This document shows positions 1-6,141 of a stretch of DNA of 64,000 bases, piece after piece (position 1 is the stretch's first letter; the number at the start of each line of letters is the position of its first letter). Under the pieces are notes generated by a model. It was not told the origin of the DNA. It worked only from the letters and a program-made list of their open reading frames with translations, and did not search any database. The DNA comes from Bog-532 sp963830385 (GTDB taxonomy: Bacteria; Actinomycetota; Actinomycetes; Streptosporangiales; Streptosporangiaceae): the NCBI GenBank assembly GCA_963830385.1, contig CAWHMD010000009.1, forward strand, positions 744,001 to 808,000, in the 5' to 3' direction. The translations under genes were made by a program, and so were the position numbers.

Positions 1-531
1 GCTGGTCGCGAAGCCGAAGTAGGCGGCCAGCAGCAGGCCCCACAGCGCGGGCCGGCCCGCCTCCCGGGCGAACAGCCCGCCCAGGGTCGCGATCGCCGCC
101 AGAGACAGCACGCTGATCGCGGCCAGCGCCCACGGCACGGCCGCGTGCTGGCCGGCCGAGCCGAGCCAGGCCAGCGCCGAGTAGCCGATCCGCACGAACC
201 GGTACGTGCTGTCGATGCTGATGCCGTACATGGTCCGCTGCAGGCTGGCCGGCGCCAGGGCCATCCGGTAGTAGAACTGCCCGTCGTAACCGGGGTAGCC
301 GAACACCTCGGTCCCGGCCGGCAGATGGCCGGGGTGACCGTAGACGTCACCGATCAGCGCCAGCCCGGAGATCTGGCCGTGCAGTTTGACCACGGTCCGG
401 ACGGCGATCTCGATGACCGCCAGCACGCCGGCGATCAGGCCCGGCACGTAGGCCCGGTTGGCCGCCGTGCGCCACCCGGGCCGCTGATGCGGCAGCGTCG
501 CCTGGCCCGCGGTAGCCGATGCGAGCGTCAT
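1..531 (-). CDS. Integral membrane protein, glycosyltransferase-like, C-terminus outside window
   Basis: An open frame on the minus strand runs from ATG at 531 off the left edge, giving the first 177 residues. It starts MTLASATAGQATLPHQ and has a first hydrophobic segment near residues 29-45, then a loop containing YPGYDGQFYYRMALAP, then two more hydrophobic segments. The YDGQFYY motif recurs in large uncharacterised actinobacterial membrane proteins resembling GT-C mannosyltransferases; that assignment is from memory of the motif, not a search. A purine-rich GGGGGGAGG lies 10 nt before the ATG. It is divergent in function from its neighbours and is probably the first gene of an operon leaving the window. 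Confidence 0.6.
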   Translation of the reverse strand, partial: MTLASATAGQATLPHQRPGWRTAANRAYVPGLIAGVLAVIEIAVRTVVKLHGQISGLALIGDVYGHPGHLPAGTEVFGYPGYDGQFYYRMALAPASLQRTMYGISIDSTYRFVRIGYSALAWLGSAGQHAAVPWALAAISVLSLAAIATLGGLFAREAGRPALWGLLLAAYFGFATS

Positions 532-623
532 CGACGTGTGGCCTCCCCCCGGTTCCTGTCCCAGGGGCCGGCCCACTGCCGGCCTAAGGACGCCGCACAG
601 CGTATCTAACTCTTAGTGTCTAT

Positions 624-1046
624 TCAGTCGCTATCTGTGAGTTCGTCGATGACCAGGCCCAACCCGATCCCGGCCATCCAGACGTCCTTGGCCAGCGCCG
701 TGCCCTGCTGGGTGGGCAGCGGAGTGCCCTCCTTGCGCATACCGGGCGTCCGGGCGTAGAGGCCGAGCAGGCCGCCGGAGAACGCGGTCAGGCCGGCCCC
801 GGCCACCACCGAGGGGACGAACGGCAGCAGCAGCGCGGTGCCGAGCGCGATCTCGGTCCCGGCCAGCAGCTTCACGAAGTCCTCGGGCTTGAGCTTGGCC
901 AGGAACGGATAGGTGCCGGCCGCGAACCCGTGCAGTTGCTGGGCCGTCGCTTCGTCGGCCGACAACTTGCCGATCCCCGACTGCAGGATGAACGCACCGG
1001 TCACCACGCGCTGCGGTACGTGCCGCCATTTCACCGGAAGTCTCAT
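624..1046 (-). CDS. DoxX-like small membrane protein
   Basis: 140 residues with about four hydrophobic stretches (roughly 12-25, 58-75, 78-100, 118-135). The beginning RVVTGAFILQSGIGKL and the gains of Gly/Ala in the helices look like DoxX/DUF4267-type quinone-associated membrane proteins, though the family call is by appearance only. Its ATG overlaps the stop of the upstream DUF3866 gene by 4 nt (ATGA), so the two are probably translated together. Function unknown. Confidence 0.65.
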   Translation of the reverse strand: MRLPVKWRHVPQRVVTGAFILQSGIGKLSADEATAQQLHGFAAGTYPFLAKLKPEDFVKLLAGTEIALGTALLLPFVPSVVAGAGLTAFSGGLLGLYARTPGMRKEGTPLPTQQGTALAKDVWMAGIGLGLVIDELTDSD

Positions 1047-2158
1047 GATCCGATTGTTGCACCGCGTAGCAGCGTGCCGGCGTGGCGGCCCGCCGCGGCG
1101 CAGGCCAGGAAATAGGCGTGATCCTGGTCGAGTCCCCGGCCCATGGTGGACAGCGGGGCCGGGCTGGCCCGCAACGCCTCGTCCAGGCCTTCGAGGCCCA
1201 CCGTGACCAGCGTGTGCCGGGCCGCGAGCGGTTCGGCCGCCCGGGCCACCAGCCCGCCGAACTCGCCCGGCAGGTCCGGCACCACCACGTCGGCCCGGGC
1301 CAGCGCGACCCGGCCGTAGGAGGTCAGGCTGTGGTGCGAGATGCCGCGGTGCCGCTCCCGGGGGTCGGCGTCGCTGATCCGCAGCGAGGCGATCGGCCGC
1401 CCGCCGAGCGCGGCGGCCGCGTTCACCGCCTCACCGGCCGCCACCCCGGAGAATCCCCAGCGGGTGCCGGTGCCGAGGTTGCCGGGGCCCTGCGCGACCA
1501 CGGCGACGTCCGCCCCGAGCACGTGCCGGGCCGCCAGCAGCCCGGTGTGCAAGGTGACGGTCTCCAGGTCGCCGCCGAACGCCTGGCCCACGGTCACCGT
1601 CCCGGCCAGCCAGCCGGTCTCGCGCAAGGTGGCGCAGGTCCGCGAGAACCAGGCGGGCAGCGCCCCGCCGTCGGTCATCACGTACGCGGCCCGCACCGGG
1701 CCCGCGCTGGCGTACAGGCCGGCCAGGATCGGGGCGAGCGCGGAGTGCAGGTCGGCCACCACCACCGGCAGGCCGTCCAGGTCGTCGGCCTCGCGCAGCA
1801 CGTCGTGGTGCGGCGAATCCTGCTCGTCGGCGCCCAGCACCACCGCCTGGAGCGGGGTGTACCGGGCCTTGACCAGGTGGCCGGGCCCGCTGCGGTCCGC
1901 TGGCAGCCGGTCGGGCACCGCCACCACCAGCGCGTACCCGCCGGTGCCGAGGGCCAGGTCGAGGGCGGTGGTGTTGAGCAGCACTCGGTCGCCAGGCTCG
2001 GGCCGGCCGGTCAGGGCCGGGTAGGCCAGCGCCCGCACCGGGCGCCCGGTGCTGCCGTCTGGGCCCTCACCGGTGTCCTCCACCATCACCTCGAACTCGG
2101 CCGCACCCGCCCATTCCCGGCGCAGCCGGGCCACCGTGCCGTTCCGCCAAGTGATCAC
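1043..2158 (-). CDS. DUF3866 family protein
   Basis: About 371 residues, matching the DUF3866 family by its N-terminal segment (WRNGTVARL, then a domain ending GDRVLLNTTALDLALGTGG) and its later AYVMTDGGALPAWFSR and GFSGVAAGEAVNAAAALGG segments. The family is common in actinobacteria and has no established function. Two GTG codons occur in tandem at 2161 and 2158; the second is preferred because TACTCT sits exactly 6 nt before it, the geometry of a leaderless transcript, and no Shine-Dalgarno is visible. It is divergent from pafB and overlaps the DoxX-like gene downstream. Confidence 0.75.
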   Translation of the reverse strand: MITWRNGTVARLRREWAGAAEFEVMVEDTGEGPDGSTGRPVRALAYPALTGRPEPGDRVLLNTTALDLALGTGGYALVVAVPDRLPADRSGPGHLVKARYTPLQAVVLGADEQDSPHHDVLREADDLDGLPVVVADLHSALAPILAGLYASAGPVRAAYVMTDGGALPAWFSRTCATLRETGWLAGTVTVGQAFGGDLETVTLHTGLLAARHVLGADVAVVAQGPGNLGTGTRWGFSGVAAGEAVNAAAALGGRPIASLRISDADPRERHRGISHHSLTSYGRVALARADVVVPDLPGEFGGLVARAAEPLAARHTLVTVGLEGLDEALRASPAPLSTMGRGLDQDHAYFLACAAAGRHAGTLLRGATIGS

Positions 2159-2164
2159 CACGGC

Positions 2165-2170
2165 AGAGTA
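2165..2170 (-). promoter_or_regulatory. -10 hexamer of a probable leaderless DUF3866 transcript
   Basis: TACTCT on the minus strand, six bases before the GTG at 2158. Spacing and TANNNT form fit actinobacterial leaderless promoters; inferred. Confidence 0.4.
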
Positions 2171-2203
2171 GCGGCCGCCACGGGCCTGAATAATGCACTC
2201 TCA

Positions 2204-2221
2204 CTCGCCTCGGTAGGCGAG
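2204..2221 (+). promoter_or_regulatory. Stem-loop in the pafB leader
   Basis: CTCGCCT-CGGT-AGGCGAG forms a perfect 7-bp stem with a 4-nt loop, 20 nt before the pafB Shine-Dalgarno. It may be an operator or mRNA-stability element; function inferred. Confidence 0.45.
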
Positions 2222-2252
2222 AATGTCAGATGGAACGGGGAGGAGGGTGCCG

Positions 2253-3236
2253 ATGTCACGGCGGAAGACCGAGCGGCTGCTGAGCCTGGTGGTCTGCCTG
2301 CTGTCCACCCGGCGCTACCTCACCGCGGAGCAGATCCGCCAGGCGGTGGCCGGCTATCCGGAGCAGCCGGAAGCGTTCAAGCGCATGTTCGAGCGAGACA
2401 AGGAAGAACTGCGCGAGCTCGGCATCCCGCTGGAGACCGGCCCGATCAGCCCGCTGGACGGCGAGGACACCGGCTACCGGGTGCAGCGCCAAGCCTACGA
2501 GCTGCCCGAACTGGTGCTGGAGGCGGACGAGGCGGCCGTGCTCGGGCTGGCCGCCCGGGTCTGGCACAACGCCGAGCTGGCCGGGGCCGCCGCGGGCGCG
2601 CTGCTCAAGCTGCGGGCGGCCGGGATCGACACCAACGACGCCGGCCCGGACACCCGCCAGGGCATCGAGCCGCGCGTGCACACCACCGAGCCGGCCTTCG
2701 GCCCGCTGTGGGAGGCGGTGCGGGACCGCCGGCCGGTGACGTTCACCTACCGGGCGGCCGGCCGGAGCGAGCCGCAGGCCCGTGAGCTGGAGCCGTGGGG
2801 TGTGGTGAACCGGCACGGCCGCTGGTACGTGGCGGGCCGCGACCGCGCCCGGGACGCCGCCCGGGTATTCCGGCTCAGCCGCATCGCCGGGCCGGTCCGG
2901 TTCTCCGGGCCGCCGGGCAGCGTGACCGTGCCGCCCGGCACCGACGTGCGTGAGGCCGTGCGGACGATGGACTCGGCGCCGGCCCGGGAGAACACGGCCG
3001 TGCTGCGGGTCCGCGACGGCGCCGGTTACGGCCTGCGCCGCTACGCCCTGGCCCCGGCCACGCCGGACGCCTCGGCCACCCCGGACACGGACGGCTGGGA
3101 CACGATCAGCGTGCCGTTCTCCGACTCGACGTTCTTCGCCGACCAGGTCGCCTCGTTCGGCGCCGACGTGGTGGTGATCGAGCCGCCCGACCTGCGCGAC
3201 GCGGTGATCCGGCGGCTCAAGGGAGTGCTGGCGTGA
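2253..3236 (+). CDS. pafB: WYL-domain transcriptional regulator PafB
   Basis: 327 residues. An N-terminal helix-turn-helix (MSRRKTERLLSLVVCLLSTRRYLTAEQIR...) is followed by a WYL domain around residues 140-215 (EPWGVVNRHGRWYVAGRDR) and a WCX-type C-terminus. PafB acts with PafC as a heteromeric activator of DNA-damage genes in mycobacteria; despite the name it is not needed for pupylation. The start at 2253 is chosen over ATG 2223 because AGGAGG at 2241-2246 sits 6 nt upstream. The last codon overlaps pafC by 4 nt (GTGA), so the two subunits are probably coupled. A stem-loop precedes the gene. Confidence 0.9.
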   Translation: MSRRKTERLLSLVVCLLSTRRYLTAEQIRQAVAGYPEQPEAFKRMFERDKEELRELGIPLETGPISPLDGEDTGYRVQRQAYELPELVLEADEAAVLGLAARVWHNAELAGAAAGALLKLRAAGIDTNDAGPDTRQGIEPRVHTTEPAFGPLWEAVRDRRPVTFTYRAAGRSEPQARELEPWGVVNRHGRWYVAGRDRARDAARVFRLSRIAGPVRFSGPPGSVTVPPGTDVREAVRTMDSAPARENTAVLRVRDGAGYGLRRYALAPATPDASATPDTDGWDTISVPFSDSTFFADQVASFGADVVVIEPPDLRDAVIRRLKGVLA

Positions 3237-4225
3237 AGCGGCGCGACGAGACCCGGGCCCGCGGGCAGGCGCCGACTTCGGCCGAACGGCTGCAGCGGCT
3301 GCTGGCGCTGGTCCCCTACGTGGTCAGCCGCAAGGCGGTGGGACTGGCCGACACCGCCGACGCGTTCGGGCTGACCGAGCGTGAGCTGGTCGACGACCTG
3401 AACCTGCTGTGGTGCGTGGAGCTGCGCGATCCCGACCCGTACTGCCCGATCGACCTGTCCTACGAGGGCGGCGAGATCGTGGTCAGCCAGGCCGAGTCGA
3501 TCGGGCGGCCGCTGCGGCTGGCCGTCGACGAGGCCAGTGCGCTGCTCATCGCGCTGCGGATGCTGGCCGACGTGCCCGGCCTGGAGGACCGGTCCGCGCT
3601 CAGCCGGCTCATCGCCAAGCTGGAGGCCGCCGCCGGTGAGGCCGCCGCCCCCAGCGCGCAGGTCGCGGTCCAGGTCGACCGGCCCGCCGTGGACGAGGCG
3701 ATGACCCAGATCAGGGACGCGCTGGCCCGGCGACGGCGGCTGCACCTGCGGTACTACGTGCCCGGCCGCGACGAAGCCACCGAGCGCGACGTGGACCCGA
3801 TGCGGCTGCTGGTCGTCGAGGGCCGCGCCTACCTGGAGGGCTGGTGCCGGAGCGCCGAGGGCGTGCGGCTGTTCCGGGTGGACCGGATCCTGGGTATCGA
3901 GGTGCTGGACGTGCCCGCCGAGGTGCCGGCCGACGCTCAGCCGGTCGACGTGGACCAGGGTCTGTTCCGGCCGTCCGATGACGACGTGCACGTGGTGCTC
4001 GAGGTCTCGGCGAACGGCCGCTGGGTGGCGGAGTACTACCCGACCGAGTCGGTCACCGAGCTGGGCGAGGGTCGGCTGCGGGTCCAGCTGCGCACGCCGG
4101 ACACCCGGTGGGTGCGCCGGCTGGCGCTGCGGCTGGGGGAGGACGGCCGGATCGTCGCGCCGGACGAGCTGCGCGCCCAGATCCGCGACGACGCCGCCGC
4201 CGCGCTGGCCGGTTACGCGAGCTGA
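3233..4225 (+). CDS. pafC: WYL-domain transcriptional regulator PafC
   Basis: 330 residues, paralogous to PafB and starting on GTG inside the pafB stop. The N-terminal region (SAERLQRLLALVPYVVS, ADTADAFGLTERELVDDLNLLW) is the helix-turn-helix; the WYL domain is at about 165-235 (VDPMRLLVVEGRAYLEGWCRS); a WCX domain ends the protein. Partner of PafB in the DNA-damage response. The pafB-pafC-tatA-tatC-helY order is a recurrent actinobacterial arrangement. Nothing looks truncated. Confidence 0.9.
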   Translation: MKRRDETRARGQAPTSAERLQRLLALVPYVVSRKAVGLADTADAFGLTERELVDDLNLLWCVELRDPDPYCPIDLSYEGGEIVVSQAESIGRPLRLAVDEASALLIALRMLADVPGLEDRSALSRLIAKLEAAAGEAAAPSAQVAVQVDRPAVDEAMTQIRDALARRRRLHLRYYVPGRDEATERDVDPMRLLVVEGRAYLEGWCRSAEGVRLFRVDRILGIEVLDVPAEVPADAQPVDVDQGLFRPSDDDVHVVLEVSANGRWVAEYYPTESVTELGEGRLRVQLRTPDTRWVRRLALRLGEDGRIVAPDELRAQIRDDAAAALAGYAS

Positions 4226-4235
4226 CACCCGCCGG

Positions 4236-4544
4236 CTACACCGGCGGGTAGTCCACGTCACCCAGGATCGCCTGGGCCGCCCCGGCCGCGTCGTTCACCG
4301 TGTGCGACCGGTAACGGTTCCACAGGAACCGCCAGCCGGTCGACGTCGACACGACCCAGACGGGGACGTCCTTCACCAGCAGGTAGGGGAGGAAGGGCCG
4401 CCGTTCCTGCCAGCGCAGGTCGCAGGTCAGGCCCCCGTCCGCGCTGGCGGTCAGAATCCGCCCGAGCCGGCGCAGGTACTGAGCCTGCCGCCGCTGCTCG
4501 GGGTCCATCGATGGCACCGGGGGCCGGTCTCGCCCAGATGGCAA
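4236..4544 (-). CDS. Small hypothetical protein
   Basis: 102 residues, unrecognised. It has a basic helix (DPEQRRQAQYLRRLGRIL), then LLVKDVPVWVVSTSTGWRFLWNRYRSH and a conserved-looking acidic end (ILGDVDYPPV). Codon use is high-GC like its neighbours. The start is taken as TTG at 4544 because GGGAGGAA lies just upstream; an internal ATG at 4508 would give 90 residues. It is convergent with pafC, ten bases away. No function can be assigned. Confidence 0.55.
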   Translation of the reverse strand: MPSGRDRPPVPSMDPEQRRQAQYLRRLGRILTASADGGLTCDLRWQERRPFLPYLLVKDVPVWVVSTSTGWRFLWNRYRSHTVNDAAGAAQAILGDVDYPPV

Positions 4545-4711
4545 CGTTCCTCCCGCGCCGAAGGGGACATGAATGGCCGATCATCCCCATACAGCGCCCG
4601 GCTGGCTGCCGGCGTCACCATGCCTGCTCCGGTTTCTTTCCCCGCCAGAGCGCGCTCAAAGCGGCAAAAGAGTCCGAAAGTTCACCCTTCCGCAAGCAGC
4701 ACGCGGCTGAC

Positions 4712-4747
4712 CAGATCTCCCGGTGAGAGAGATCTGACGTGTACACT
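4712..4747 (+). promoter_or_regulatory. Inverted repeat and candidate -10 upstream of tatA
   Basis: CAGATCTC (4712-4719) and GAGATCTG (4729-4736) are perfect 8-bp arms 9 nt apart. A TACACT hexamer follows at 4742-4747 inside the palindrome GTGTACAC. The arms occupy the -35 area, so this looks like an operator over the tatAC promoter; inferred from position. Confidence 0.4.
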
Positions 4748-4804
4748 CGCCAAAAGAAATGCCCCGACCGCGGGGGGGCTTCATCCCCGCTCCTGAGGAC
4801 GGAA

Positions 4805-5191
4805 ATGATAGGCGACCTGTTTGACAGTCCGTGGAAGATCCTGATCGTCGCCATCGTGATCATCGTGCTCTTCGGTTCTGCGAAGCTGCCGGCGGCGGCC
4901 AGGTCCCTGGGCCGGTCCATGCGCATCCTCAAGTCTGAGGTGTCGAGCATGCACGACGACGAGGACAAGGACGGCCAGTCCCCGGTGGCGGCCCCGGCTC
5001 AGCTCACCGCGACCGCGCCCGCTCCGCAGCGGACCATCGATGAGGTTCCCGCTCCGCAGCGGACCATCGATGAGGTGGTCGACGGCGCCGCTCACCAGGC
5101 CCGGATCGACAACCTGGAGCAGCAGCTGCGCGACCTCAAGGACTCGGCCGACAAGAAGGCGGCGGTGTCCGCGGACCAGCAGCCGCGCTGA
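4805..5191 (+). CDS. tatA: Twin-arginine translocase subunit TatA
   Basis: 128 residues. TatA forms the size-adjustable pore element of the Tat pathway, which exports folded proteins. The chain starts MIGDLFDSPWKI, has one membrane helix (residues 11-24), the FG hinge (LFGSAKLP) and an amphipathic helix (AAARSLGRSMRILKSEV), then a long polar tail with a coiled-coil-like end. An in-frame ATG-less upstream extension exists but ATG 4805 with GAGG 6 nt upstream and the family N-terminus decides the start. The tail contains a near-perfect 30-bp duplication. tatC follows 18 nt downstream. Confidence 0.9.
   Translation: MIGDLFDSPWKILIVAIVIIVLFGSAKLPAAARSLGRSMRILKSEVSSMHDDEDKDGQSPVAAPAQLTATAPAPQRTIDEVPAPQRTIDEVVDGAAHQARIDNLEQQLRDLKDSADKKAAVSADQQPR
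5018..5077 (+). repeat. 30-bp tandem duplication inside tatA
   Basis: Two copies of a 30-bp unit (5018-5047, 5048-5077) differ at one base and encode a duplicated PAPQRTIDEV in the cytosolic tail of TatA. In frame, so the protein is lengthened by ten residues. Confidence 0.85.
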
Positions 5192-5209
5192 CCCGATTAG
5201 TTCCGGACC

Positions 5210-6124
5210 ATGGCCAAACTCGGCGAAACGGTCAACGGCGCGCGCATCGCGGGCTCGCGCCTGATCGATGCGTCCAAAAAGAACAACGACGAAGGTCGCA
5301 TGCCGCTGATCGACCACCTCCGCGAGCTGCGGAACCGGCTGGTCAAGGCGGCCCTGGCCCTGGTCGTGGCCATGGTGCTCGGGCTCGTTTTCTTCCACCC
5401 GATCTGGAACTTCGTCAGTCACCCGTTCTGCTCGGCCAACATCAACGGTCACACCGGCTGTCACGTCGTCGGTGACCAGCTGGTGGCCAGCGGGGTGTTC
5501 GACCCGTTCATGCTGCGGGTCAAGGTCGCCTTCTTCTGCGGCCTGATCGTGTCCTCTCCGGTGTGGCTGTACCAGGTCTGGGCGTTCATCGCCCCCGGCC
5601 TGTACCGGCGGGAGAAGCGCTGGGCCTACCTGTTCGTGGCGATCGCCTCGCCGCTGTTCGCGGCCGGCGCCGTCCTGGCCTACTTCGTGATGAGCCGGGG
5701 CCTGCGCTACCTGCTGGGCATGGCCCCCGGCCAGGTGCTGGTGCTGCCGAGCATCGACACCTACCTGAGCTACTTCCAGGGCATGATCCTCGGCTTCGGG
5801 ATCGCCTTCGAGCTGCCGCTGGCCATGGTCATGCTGAACATGGCGCACATCCTGACCCACGAGCGGTTCCGTAAGTGGCGGCGGCTGATGCTGTTCGGGG
5901 CGTTCCTGTTCGCCGGCATCGCCAACCCGAGCCCGGACCCGATCAGCATGCTGCTGCTGGCCGTGCCCTGCGTGGTGCTGGTCGAGGTGGCCGAGGTCGT
6001 CATCTACTTCAACGACCGGCGCCGGGCCGCCATCCCCGACCCGTATGCGGGCCTGTCCGACGACGAGGTGTCTCCGCTGGAGATGAGCGACACCAGCCCA
6101 ACCGACACCAGTCATCTGAACTGA
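5210..6124 (+). CDS. tatC: Twin-arginine translocase subunit TatC
   Basis: 304 residues. TatC recognises the twin-arginine signal peptide and nucleates the translocase. The hallmark cytosolic start RMPLIDHLRELRNRL (about residues 30-44) is followed by six hydrophobic segments, with the conserved VWLYQVWAFIAPGLYRREK loop after the second helix and FGIAFELPLAMVMLNM in helix four. It carries an N-terminal extension of about 28 residues (MAKLGETVNGARIAGSR) beyond the core family. Directly downstream of tatA; helY begins 18 nt after it. Confidence 0.93.
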   Translation: MAKLGETVNGARIAGSRLIDASKKNNDEGRMPLIDHLRELRNRLVKAALALVVAMVLGLVFFHPIWNFVSHPFCSANINGHTGCHVVGDQLVASGVFDPFMLRVKVAFFCGLIVSSPVWLYQVWAFIAPGLYRREKRWAYLFVAIASPLFAAGAVLAYFVMSRGLRYLLGMAPGQVLVLPSIDTYLSYFQGMILGFGIAFELPLAMVMLNMAHILTHERFRKWRRLMLFGAFLFAGIANPSPDPISMLLLAVPCVVLVEVAEVVIYFNDRRRAAIPDPYAGLSDDEVSPLEMSDTSPTDTSHLN

Positions 6125-6129
6125 CGAAC

Positions 6130-6135
6130 TAACCT
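6130..6135 (+). promoter_or_regulatory. -10 hexamer of a probable leaderless helY transcript
   Basis: TAACCT followed by six bases and the helY ATG at 6142; no Shine-Dalgarno is present. This suggests a promoter inside the tatC-helY gap. Confidence 0.35.
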
Positions 6136-6141
6136 GGGGTC

